34,877 bases of DNA from Thermomucor indicae-seudaticae (Eukaryota; Mucoromycota; Mucoromycetes; Mucorales; Lichtheimiaceae). Position numbers and translations under genes: made by a program. Below the pieces are notes generated by a model. The model was not told the DNA's origin. It was given only the letters and a program-made list of their open reading frames with translations, and made no database searches. The DNA is taken from contig JSYX01000372.1 in assembly GCA_000787465.1 (NCBI GenBank), positions 1-34,877 on the forward strand, written 5' to 3'. Position 1 is the stretch's first letter, and the number at the start of each line of letters is the position of its first letter. Shown here one piece after another: positions 1 through 9,127 of this stretch.

Positions 1-178
1 GCAGCTGGCGCAAACGACTTTGCGAACAGTGCCAACGTCATCTTAAAAAATAGTACTGCGTCTCTTTCTTTTCTGCTGTGTGCCTTTGAATTACAGCGTC
101 GGTTTTGTATTCATTTGTGCTTGAAACATTTGCACTCGTTGAGAATAACAGTGATGGTGTCAGAATAGCGCGATCAAA

Positions 179-2436
179 ATGAGCGGCCTTACATTACCTG
201 AAAAGCCGATAGCGACTTCCATGTTGGATGTAGATAGATTGACTTGTCAAGATCTGCCTGTTGATACTTTGCAGTCGACTTTTGATCTTGGGAAACGAGA
301 AGCAGCGCGTCATTCGTACTCTGGCGCCATTGAATTCTTCACTCATGCGATCATAGACATTCCGCGATCAATTTTATCAATTCTATACGTGAATCGTGCA
401 GCGGCATACAGAAATAATGGAGACTACGAGAAAGCCATGGCAGACGCCATCCGAGCTATTGAACTCTCGCCGGAGTTACCCGACAGTTACCTAATAGCAG
501 CTGCTCTATTGCAGTTACAAGGCCAGGATGGTCAAGCCTTGGTTGTTTTCGAGAAGCTGGTGAAAACAATTCCTACAAAACATCCACTATATCACACTTT
601 TCTTTCTCGGAAGCAACACTTGGAAAGTCAAGTAGAAAAGAGAAATGGTCACTTCTTGTAGCGTTTTTCATACGACGTCCTTGACTGGATATTCTCGAAT
701 TTATCTCTCAAAGGTCGTCTAAAGGCCGCGTCGACATGCAGGAGCTGGCGCAACATTTTCAATCATTGGTCAACTATGTATCAGAAGCTTGAACTGCGTG
801 CTCCGTCATCCCGTAAGATCCACTTACTCAATACTGAAAGGCTTCGCGAAGGAGTTCGGTTCTTGGACATGGTCGACTTCAGCGATGATGCAGTAAGAGC
901 CGTAAATCACTTGATATCCATTGGATGCTCGCGCATTGACCGTATGGGTACGTCAGTGTCCACTGCTTCTGAGATATTGTTGTTCCCATTGCTTACTAAA
1001 TGTTTTTAGAAATTCACGCTGAAGAGGACTGCCATGTTCTTGAACGAGTTCCTTCTCATTTGTTCAGCACTTTGGGCCGGCTCATCAAGTCCAATTGCGA
1101 GCGTCTGAGAAAATTGGAGTTGAATTTCGGCCACGTGAGGGCTTTCTACTGTGCGGCGTAAGCATTGGACGTCTGTCCAAATTTGACCGAACTAGTGGTT
1201 ATTGCAAGAAGTCTCCGTGGCTCACAGTATGAAGTACCGCGTTGGCCCAATCGTCGCCTGGGCTTAACACGTTTGATTCTGCAAGGGTTGGAGTTCCCAA
1301 TGGCAAATCTTGAAGAGCTTTTGAAATGCTGTGGCGACCTGAGATGGCTGGGGTTGAGACCAAATGATATCGCCAACCATAGCAGCTTGCTAAATGTTGT
1401 TTATCAACATCTTCCAGACCTTGTGTGGCTAGATCTGCATGTTAAGGCGGAAAGTCATTATCGGAACTGGGGACATTATATCGATAACAGGCCCGGATTA
1501 CAAGGTCTGTATGTAGACTCCCTAGAGCAGACAGGTGTTGCCAATGTTATGGAGTCCTTTTTCCGGCGACACCATAATACTTTGGAGATCATCGGTATCG
1601 ATGTATATGCTGTGCACGAACCTCTCAAAGCACTTGCAGCGTTGGGCGCTCCGTGTCTGCGCGAACTTCGTCTTTGCAAACGAGAATCGCTAACAGCAGG
1701 AGAAGCTGAGAGTCTGAAGGAAGCTGTAACACTTCTCATGCAAACCGCCCGTGCATTGCGGGCTGTAAGGTTGGACGATATTGATTTACAGGGCTGGGAC
1801 GAAGCATTTGAAAATATGTCCGGCCTAAAGGATCTGAAAGAACTTCGACTTGGTTGTTGTCGAGGCCTACCAAAAGAAGGATTGCATTACTTGTTCACGG
1901 GATCTGAAAGCTTAAAGACAGTCTACTTTTATGAAGTGGATACGACAAGGACGAACGTGCCGGTGCTTATGGAAGCATTATCAACGAAACAGCCTGTGAA
2001 TCTTTACATAGACTCCACTGCCTTGAACGACAATGTTATAGCGCGTACATTTGCAAGTGGATGGAAAGACTCCGGGGTAGAAAACTTGGAAATCGCATCG
2101 CTCGGGTTTATCACACGTCGGGCGCTGCAGCATCTTGCCACATTGCCTCGTTTAAAACGTTTATCTCTCTGGTGCCAATTTCTCAAGCGCGACGATATAT
2201 ATGGATTTCTCCGTGAGCGACGAGACCCAGTAGAGGTATCGCTTTGCTGGCCACAGCCAGAGGACTATCATGGGAAATATGTCCGCGAACGAAATGGAGA
2301 TATTCGTTTCCTTGCCGGCAAAAAGGAGCAGATGTCCTTTGCTTGCAACCCTATGTCGAGTAGCGCCTACATCTCTAAGGTACAGACGGTAGTGCCGCAA
2401 AGTATCTTTAATGTGATACCATGGATAACTCGTTAA
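179..2436 (+). pseudogene. TPR / F-box / LRR protein with two in-frame stop codons
   Basis: Predicted substrate-recognition subunit of an SCF ubiquitin ligase. One reading frame runs from ATG 179. It encodes TPR-like helices (about residues 30-155, e.g. 'YVNRAAAYRNNGDYEKAMAD'), then an F-box (translated from about 677 to 775, with 'DVLDWIFSNLSLKGRL' and 'CRSWRNIFNHW'). After an intron at 948-1009 (GTACGT..TTTTTAG, TACTAA branch) come leucine-rich repeats to the TAA at 2436. The frame is broken only by TAG at 659-661, between the TPRs and the F-box, and by TAA at 1159-1161, just before the LRRs. Homology-like sequence continues without any frame shift after each stop. No GT..AG pair of plausible size removes either stop: the candidates are 35 and 38 bp and break frame. 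TPR/F-box/LRR proteins form a large family in Mucoromycota. A recently dead copy, a base-call error at both sites, or stop readthrough are all possible; a dead copy is the simplest reading. Confidence 0.72.
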
Positions 2437-4140
2437 ATGATCTTTCAAATCACATGATTGATAGTATTAGTATGTAATAAACAAAGTTGTTCATGGAGTA
2501 GTTAAATATACGTGAGTGATGTTTAGTCCCGTTGCGATGAGCACGGAAGATAAACTGGAGATTATCACAAGTGTACGTGGACTTGTTGTCAATCAACTTT
2601 TGTTGGTACTGCATTGAGGATTATTCTGATGCCCTGACGCGTCAAAAGTGAAGCGCTCGTAATTTTAGCCAAGCGCGTTTTAGCGTCTGTCTGTCTGTCT
2701 GATGTCGCGTTTTTCGGTAATTCATTTACCCGCAACTTACTTGATCCAGTGTTTTTGCGCAATTTAACCCTTCCCCTTTCGAACACAATTATGCTTAGCT
2801 ACCAGACCATGTGGCGGCTCTAAATTAGTTTTACGCGTGCCATCAAAACGTATTTACCACAGGATACCTCAAAATACCGGTATAACACATATAGTCTGCA
2901 GTTTCTGTACGACAGCCCAAACACGCGAGTTTTTTTACATAAACCGAATTCAACGGTATGAAGACGTGCTTTATATATCCGATGGGCTACTGCTCGGACG
3001 ACATAGTTGAATTTCTAGCACGAATCACTCGAAGTTCAGTCTTAAGAGTACAGAACGCCTCAGTTGAGTTTTACACTAAAACTCGCGTCCGAATTTTTAT
3101 CCTCCATGTTCCCTGTGTCAGCAATCCAAATATTCAGGGACGGTTTCTTTGACAGTACAGCTTCTTAAGCTTTCATGATTTGCGGACTATCCCGATGAGC
3201 CCAAAAATGGGACTGAGTTCTAAAGGCGAACGTACAAAGTTGCGCAAACGTCGGTAAAAACCATGGCGTACTCAACGGCCGTTGAGAAACCATAAAGTCA
3301 CTGGAAATACTACTTGCTAAATGTGGTACCTCTTTATTGAGGAAAAAATGGTACCGAACACCTTGGTTTTTATGCGTATCAGGTATACAAATGCGACGCT
3401 GATGCGCTATCGAAGATTAGCTGTTAAATGATCTGGATAACTGAAGGGCCTGTAAGCAGAAATAAAGGAAAGAGACAGTATTCATGGTCAAATGTAAAAG
3501 GTAAAATGTGAAACACATAGCGAAATTTAATCCAGTCATTGCAACTTGGCATTTCCCAAACAGAACAATATAAAGCAGAGTATTCGCCTGGGTGCCCGCG
3601 GAAAATGACTTCAAAGAGTCACATAAATTACCTTAATTTCTTTCCACGCCAATTTAACCGTCAAGATCTTCATTAATGTGCTGTCTTGCTCGATAACAGA
3701 TCACAAGGACAAGTATACTTACTTGCCTCCACATATTTTTCGGAAAGAGATAGATAGATTTTTAAATTCATGATAACCGTGGTATTCTGTCTTCAGATAT
3801 GATATCAACACTATATGAGGTGAAAGTTTGAAATGCTGCGAAGTTGTCTTTCGGTAGTTCTTTAATGCTCGTGATAGCAAGCTTCAACGAACAGACAATA
3901 GTTCCCGTATATTATTACTTCCTTGACCAAGTTCATCCGTATGAAATTGTAGGTCGGCATGGCGATATTCAATCTTTGGTATGTGGTGGCTGACGGAGCG
4001 ACGGTGGCGGAATGGAACAGCTGGTGTTCAGTAGACGAAATGAGCGATATAGGTCTGACCAAAACCTACGCTCCTTTTTTTTAACCTCAATTTTCTCGAT
4101 TTTTGCCTTCACAAACCACCCTGAAAATTTGACCACATAA
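2437..4140. other. gene-poor region with no recognisable gene
   Basis: No ORF here resembles a family I know, and frames are short on both strands. Stop-rich AT-biased sequence fits intergenic DNA or decayed repeats. The only structured part is the palindrome and inverted-repeat cluster near 3255-3372, listed separately. The first about 60 bases probably contain the 3' UTR of the F-box gene, with AATAAA-like sequence near 2476. Confidence 0.6.
3255..3372. repeat. nested inverted repeats around a 16-bp perfect palindrome
   Basis: TAAAAACCATGG at 3255-3266 pairs with CCTTGGTTTTTA at 3361-3372 (11 of 12). Inside lie the perfect palindrome CTCAACGGCCGTTGAG (3271-3286) and two GGTACC sites (3325-3330, 3350-3355) flanking a small CCTC..GAGG stem. 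This resembles a short foldback or MITE-like unit of about 118 bp. I see no target-site duplication, so its mobility is an inference. Confidence 0.4.
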
Positions 4141-4149
4141 ACTTTAGCT

Positions 4150-4640
4150 TATGTTATTTTTATATCAAAAGTCTTGAAGCGTTTCGATGGTTTACAGCAG
4201 ACTTCATATAGTAGGGAAAACGAAGGGTCCAAAAAACAGAGAAGAGATCCGGATTCAAACAGCGAAAATTACGCTGTGTGGTTGTTATGTTTTTTCTCGA
4301 ACCGATGTGGAATCCTTAGCCGTTTATTTCTGATTTTAGAATATGACGGTGTTTTTTGCGGTGCATTCCCCAATGCCAGAAGCCTTAGCAAGAAGCCTGC
4401 GGGAGGTCAAGGGTATTACTCGTCTCAGGAAGAAGCTGTGCTTCTTTAAAAATGCATGTGCGTTTATGACGACGCACGTTTCGTTTGCGGACATGGCTGC
4501 GCGATCGTGTTTTTGGCGCTTGTACGTTCAGTTTACAGCAATGGTGCTTTAAGAAAAGTTGTCGACGCGCGTCTCAGGAATATTTTTATTAATGAGTACT
4601 TTTCGTGCAACTGTGCCGAATTCGGCACCAACAACTGTGA
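4150..4640 (+). pseudogene. possible remnant of a TnpB/Fanzor-like nuclease C-terminus
   Basis: Two overlapping frames carry weak but ordered similarity to the end of TnpB/Fanzor-type proteins. First comes 'SENYAVWLLCFFSN' (about 4225-4305). Then, in another frame, 'VYDDARFVCGHG' (about 4459-4494), 'SNGALRKVVDARLRNI' and 'INEYFSCNCAEFGTNN', ending near 4640. In the family, a GDAxF-like block is followed by (v/i)(D/N)EyxTSxxCxxC, where the Glu belongs to the RuvC site and the Cys pairs form a zinc ribbon. Here the Thr-Ser is replaced and the second Cys pair is incomplete. The coding potential is broken. The match is from memory of family patterns and may be chance. Confidence 0.33.
4613..4628. 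repeat. 16-bp perfect palindrome GTGCCGAATTCGGCAC
   Basis: The sequence equals its own reverse complement. It lies inside the end of the possible nuclease remnant. A near copy, GTGCCGAAACCGGCAC, starts at 4797 and a third diverged one sits near 5144-5161. The recurrence of the GTGCCG..CGGCAC design suggests element termini rather than a single chance palindrome. Confidence 0.5.
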
Positions 4641-4796
4641 TTTTGGCCCACTTCTTTTTAACTGTTCTTTTGGCCACAAGCATCATCCAATAGGCCTGCA
4701 TCTGGGCATCAACTGGTCATATAAATTGTGATTTGGCATCCACTGGATGGAGAATGGAAGCCCTTCCTGTGCGATCGGTTTGAGCTCGATTTAGGC

Positions 4797-5161
4797 GTGC
4801 CGAAACCGGCACACTTTTGAAGTTAGATTCTCGACATTATGTAGTAATCAAACAATACATCAAAAACACGTATTTTATTCCTCAAGACCAGCAGATTTTT
4901 ACCAAGCATTAGTTGCGATGTGAAAAGCGAAGGAAGCCGTGCAAATACCTCTGGATGGGTTACACATGCATGCCTTTTGAGACCGGTGATGGTATTTAAT
5001 ACACGCAGCCGCTTGTAGTTGCTCTCCTCCAAAAGGACCTCGCCTGACTTTGGCACAGTAATAATGTTTGGTTTTCTGGGTACACGTCACAGGAAGCTGG
5101 GTCCGAAAGCATGCCTTTATTGGTCCAAACAACCATTCAAAAAGTGTCCCGAAACCGGCAC
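4797..5161. mobile_element. MITE-like element with imperfect terminal inverted repeats
   Basis: The left end (4797 onward) has GTGCCGAAACCGGCACACTT followed by TTGAA. The reverse complement of the right end (from 5161 backwards) has GTGCCG, then TTTCGGG, then ACACTTTTTGAA. The outer six and inner ten to eleven bases match. The central part of each terminus is itself palindromic. Span is about 365 bp with no coding capacity I recognise. No clear target-site duplication flanks it, so it is a candidate only. Confidence 0.35.
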
Positions 5162-5344
5162 AGCTGGAAAAGTACCCATTAATACGTCCCTCTTCGGTTA
5201 CTATACCAAAAGGAAGAAAACGACAAAAACTGCTGAGCTCAAAAAAGAAGAGAATTGAGTTTTGAGCGGACCTGTACTACTAATTTAAATTCTAAATATG
5301 ACACAGTTCCTTCGCAATTCCTCTGATCGAGGAATTCCAATGAT

Positions 5345-5476
5345 CTCGACCGACCCGCTAACAAACCCGTAATCCGATCCGCTAACAGACGGATTGGGTC
5401 GGGTCGGGTCGGGTCAAGCAAGAAACGGGTCGGGTACGGGTTGAGGGCGAACCCGACCCAACCCGACCCGTGAGGA
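5345..5476. repeat. GGGTC / GACCC pentamer-rich inverted block
   Basis: The strand switches from GACCCGCTAAC-type units (about 5353-5390) to GGGTCGGGTCGGGTC (about 5397-5415) and GGGTCGGGTACGGG, then back to GACCCAACCCGACCCG (about 5455-5470). This forms a compound array able to fold into a long GC-rich hairpin. Short ORFs crossing it are low-complexity and not believable genes. Confidence 0.65.
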
Positions 5477-5509
5477 ACACTACACGCAGTCTTCCCTTCG
5501 ATTTTCAGC

Positions 5510-5740
5510 ATGGAGAAGATCGAAAGGACTTGCGGCGAGCGCGGACTGGTTTTCGACGATCGGATTGTCATCACAGCCTCAAAACAGGCACGGATCCAAG
5601 GGTGCCTCAAGGACGGAGCCCACGCATATGAGAAGCGACGAGCCAAGAAGGAACGGAACGTGGGGCACGACCAGATGGCATTAATGCCAAAGAACGCTCT
5701 CGTTGTGGTCGAAAAGCAGCTGGAAAAGGGATCCAGGTAA
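5510..5740 (+). CDS. small unknown ORF, possible first exon
   Basis: A 76-residue ATG frame, basic and charged ('KRRAKKERNV' near the middle), with no family I recognise. It ends at GGATCCAG|GTAATTT, which could be a splice donor just before the TAA. It may therefore be the first exon of a decayed repeat-borne gene whose next part would lie beyond the tandem repeats. It sits between a GC-rich repeat block and the 62-bp array, so mobile-element origin is more likely than a host gene. Confidence 0.25.
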   Translation: MEKIERTCGERGLVFDDRIVITASKQARIQGCLKDGAHAYEKRRAKKERNVGHDQMALMPKNALVVVEKQLEKGSR

Positions 5741-5784
5741 TTTTGACGTATCCTCTTTGAGCTACCCCAACAGTTCCGCCGGAA

Positions 5785-6290
5785 TGAGGTACCTTAAAGT
5801 CAGTGTCTGTACGTTAACCGTCCTGGTCCGGTTGTGCCATCGCAATAATAAAGTCGCTTATAAATGATGTTTCTGGCAAACACCGGCGCTTGAGGTACCT
5901 CGAAGCTCCTTGTCTGCTATTTTGACTCGCGTTTCTGGTATTGATAACGCTTGAGGTTCCATAAAGTTTCTTTTCTGCTATGCCGAACCATTTCGTTTGC
6001 CGGACAATGACGCTTGAGGTACCTCAAAGTTTGTTCTATGCTATTTCTGCCGACATTTATAGCACATGACAATGCTTGAGGTACCTACAACTTCCTTGTC
6101 CGCTATCTTGCCTCGCACCTCTGTTATATATCAGCATTTGAGATAACCGGCAGGCACCACAAGCTTGTCTAGCAGGCAACCATTGGCGCTTGAGTTACCT
6201 CAAAATTCCTTGCCTGCCGACTTTGAGGTACATCACAGTCACAGTCCGGCGAAGTTCGGCAAAGTGACTGTTAAGTTACCTCAAATTTAT
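5785..6290. repeat. tandem array of diverged ~62-bp units with palindromic core TTGAGGTACCTCAA
   Basis: The core T(T)GAGGTACCTCAAAG recurs with TGAG starting near 5785, 5891, 5952, 6015, 6077, 6139, 6191 and 6224. Spacing is 61-63 bp in the best part, shorter at the right end, with one weak or missing unit on the left. Between cores the consensus is roughly 'CCTTGTCTGCTAT' plus a variable tail. The copy at 6014-6027 is a perfect 14-bp palindrome. The copies differ by substitutions, so the array is not recent. Function unknown. Confidence 0.75.
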
Positions 6291-6300
6291 GGGGACCGTC

Positions 6301-6480
6301 CGGACGTCGTTCTGTCCTTGATCCTGTCCTGAAGATTTCAAGCTCCGGTCAAGACCGTCAGGACGACGCCCTGTTCTGACCTGCTGCCGTCCTGGTCCTG
6401 ATCCCGTCATGATCATCAGGACCAAGTCAGGACCAGGACCGCCCTGATGGGACCCTTACCTGAAGGACGCCCGAACGGCA
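6301..6480. repeat. GTCCTGATC / inverted GGACCAGGAC hairpin-rich block
   Basis: CTG-rich motifs (GTCCTG, GATCCTGTC, CCTGATC) repeat on both strands. GTCCTGGTCCTGA at 6389-6401 is perfectly complementary to TCAGGACCAGGAC at 6427-6439, giving a 13-bp stem with a loop of 25 bases. It directly follows the 62-bp array and precedes an interrupted ORF, and may be part of the same repetitive unit. Confidence 0.55.
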
Positions 6481-6495
6481 CTCCTGTCTGCGAAA

Positions 6496-7026
6496 ATGAA
6501 GCTATCCGCCAAGGACCGGGATACCAAAGCAGCAAGACCAAAGGCAGAGCTCCCGTCTACCACGCCAACGTTGCAATGGCACGGCGGTGAAGATCGCACG
6601 TACAAAATTGACATTTCCACGCTGCAAAAACAGGCGACCGAAGAAAAAAGGACATCTGGTGTTTAGCGGGACCGATACGGTTTGCAGACACCTTCCGTCA
6701 CATTTCCGCTCACTGTGGATGAATGCAAACAGCTAATCGAGCAGCATCAACGCCAAGAAGCTTTATTGCAAGGAGACACGACTCCGCTGGTAATGACACC
6801 AAAAGCATATGAAATAACAGCGGCGCAACTCCACGAGCCCTCTCTGGCGAATGAACATGCGAGACTCTGTGAACGACGTAAACCTGATAACCCAGACGTC
6901 CTTGATGCGGAGGCAAGATTAAATGAGAACTCCTGCCATGCTCTCACGCCAGAGGGGCAACATCGTCGAAAGACACACATTCTTAGGCACATTAGCAGCC
7001 ATACTAGCTACATTATGCTCTCTTAA
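6496..7026 (+). pseudogene. unknown ORF interrupted by one in-frame stop
   Basis: One frame from ATG 6496 runs to TAA 7026 (about 176 residues) and is broken only by TAG at 6664-6666. Visible stretches include 'LQWHGGEDRTYKIDISTLQK' before the stop and 'FPLTVDECKQLIEQHQRQEA' after it. The composition is protein-like and hydrophilic with helical Gln/Glu-rich parts. I do not recognise the family. It could be an accessory ORF of a mobile element. It lies just upstream of the Merlin transposase remnant on the same strand, but I cannot show they belong together. Confidence 0.4.
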
Positions 7027-7099
7027 CAATGCTACCGCTTACTAACCGCGAGTTCTCTGCGCAATATGCCTATGACGAATCCTGTCTGTAATGACTCAT

Positions 7100-8055
7100 C
7101 GAGAACGAGGTCATTGTAGCAGTGTTACTTGTGACAACTGCTCGCACCCTATGCAAAAGGCCCAAAGGAAGGGGAGATTTTTCTGGCGGTGCTGTCCCTG
7201 CAACAAGACCTAGGGACTATACACGCATTCAATTTTCGAAAACGCCAAGCTCGCGCCAAAGCAAATACTAGAGTGCTTATATCTCTGGTTGAAAGGTTCA
7301 TATGCCACACGCGTATTTTCGTGTCTTAGACCTATCCATAGTTATCTCAGGGACAAGTCCAACAATAACAAGTCGCGAGGTTGGCGTCTCGGCAAAATAC
7401 CTGTGATCCCTGTTCCAAAAATTCAGGCAAGCCATTGTTGAGTCTCTGGAATTTGATGACTCCTCTTGGGATCATAAAATTGGAGGCTCTGATAAAGTCG
7501 TCGAGGTTGTGAAACAAAGTTCGGCGAAAGGAAATACAACAAAGGAGGTGTTGCTATCACAGTTAGTATTCTCGGTAGAAATTGTTCCTTAAGGTCTTCC
7601 AGCACGAAGAAAGGGTCTCTGGGTTGTTGGTCGGTATGAAAGAGGAAGCAACCCATCGAAATTTTTTATGATCCCCGTTAAAGACAGAACAAAAGAAATG
7701 TTGCATGAAACCATAAAGCAGTATGTCTATGGCGGAACAACGGTGATCACCGACAGTTGGAAAAGCTATACAGGCATCCATGGTAAGCGCACGATTTTCG
7801 AGGCTACCGTTTGCAACGTGCTGAAAGTAGTATTAAGAACTCGGCTACGTGTACCAAACGGTCAACCATAAGAAGAGCTTCAAGGACCCGGAAATGGGCG
7901 CCTACACAAACTCGATTGAGGACTATTGGGCTCACGCAAGACGATTTATGCCCCAATTAAAAAAGTTGATACAAAATATGGCGATTATCTTGTGGAATTT
8001 ATGTTTCGTAAACGATACAGAGACTGCCTTGCAGAAGCTTTTGTCGAAGCAATAA
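7100..8055 (+). pseudogene. degraded Merlin-type (IS1595/ISXO2) DDE transposase
   Basis: Cut-and-paste DNA transposase relic. In order: an N-terminal zinc ribbon, 'CDNCSHPMQKAQ' then 'FFWRCCPCNKT' (about 7130-7201); 'SIFENAKLAPKQILECLYLW' after an in-frame TAG; the first-Asp region 'DKVVEV' (about 7491), where the frame slips at the expected catalytic Asp; 'FGERKYNKGG'; then a nearly clean C-terminal half from about 7614: 'VKDRTKEML', 'TDSWKSY', 'VNHKKSF', 'GAYTNSIEDYW'. The second catalytic Asp (TDSW) and the final Glu (IEDYW) are present. A 55-bp intron (7783-7837, GTAAGC..TTAAG) joins 'SYTGIH' to 'ELGYVYQTVNH', restoring the family pattern. The frame changes twice between about 7505 and 7614. 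Terminal repeats were not located. Confidence 0.8.
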
Positions 8056-9127
8056 AATATTGATTTGCATGCTGGAGAAGCTTTCTTTGCTAAACTGACT
8101 GCGGGAAAAAAACGTGTGTCTTTCGACTATGTTGCCGGCAGGGCTGTCATGTCAAATGTGCCACGCCTTGTACTCAGGTATATAAATGTCCATAGTATGT
8201 ATGCTACTATACAACACTACATCCTGTACAACGTTTTGCTCCAGTGCACTTTGGAGACGGGGTCAGCAGGAATAACAGATGGATAGCACGTAGATGGATG
8301 ATAAATTATTTTGAAGGCCCAAAGCACTTTTCAAGCATCTTACAAAATGTCGAAACACGCGCAAAGTTCTAAGCAGGAGAAGCTCAAAGTGTACAGAAAG
8401 GGGGGTAGGCCCTTCCAGAGGGAAAGCTTTAAATTGATAACCAACTTTGTATCGAAAAGGAGCTTATCGGAGTTTCAGTTTTCAGTAAGTTCAGGACTTT
8501 TCGCTGGGTGCATTTTTCGACGAGAAAAGTAAAATGATGAGGACCAGAAAAATTCCAAAAGCTGTTATAAGCTACCTGGCCAGAAGAAAAAAAAAGTAAA
8601 AAAGCGCGGATTCACTGTACATCCGTTGTCCGGTTAATTTTAACCCTTGATCGCGCTGAAAAGGGATTTTCAACTAAAAAAGAAAGGTAGAGAAGCTGAT
8701 GTGTTGGTGAAAAAAGGGCAAGTATACATAACGCGTTCCTTACTACATATGATTGAGCTTTACATACTGTCTGGTTATATCGCCTCGGAAGGTCCTGGAG
8801 TAGCGCCCGATCTAGTTTGCTTTATGGAAAAAGTAAATGCTGTATCTCAATTACCTTGCCATGATATACAAACTACGTTTTGTTAACGAAGCGGGCGTTT
8901 AAAAAGCAAAACCGTTATCAACTCTTTGTATACAAGATATCGCTAGCTCCTTCCTATAAATTGTTTGCTCTCAGGTCCTACGAGTCTATATGTAACAAAA
9001 GTCTTGGACAATGCAAAATAGGAATTACAACCAAACAACGAGAACTTTATGTACTTTGCGTGCGGGAGGAAAGGGTGGATATGTACATGAACAAAGTAGT
9101 CATTAAAGCTTATCATTTATCTATGTG
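8056..9127. other. gene-poor region between the Merlin remnant and the transporter gene
   Basis: Short plus-strand frames (e.g. about 8311-8532, Lys/Ser-rich) have no recognisable family and no splice pattern that joins them convincingly. The first part may be the 3' portion of the Merlin element. The last part would hold the 3' UTR of the minus-strand transporter. Nothing else is visible. Confidence 0.5.

Noticed and set aside
1158..1195. GTAAGC donor at 1158 with a downstream AG that could remove the TAA at 1159
   Set aside because: The intron would be 38 bp, shorter than any other here, and splicing breaks the LRR frame.
1146..1376. Minus-strand ORF of 76 codons inside the F-box gene
   Set aside because: Antisense shadow of LRR-coding sequence with no family resemblance.
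4613..4628. GAATTCGGCAC resembling a cloning adaptor, suggesting vector contamination
   Set aside because: The palindrome is symmetric, has related genomic copies at 4797 and 5144-5161, and the flanks do not continue as adaptor sequence.
5239..5646. 135-codon minus-strand ORF across the GGGTC block
   Set aside because: Its protein is a translation of the pentamer repeats (Pro/Asp/Arg low complexity), not a gene.
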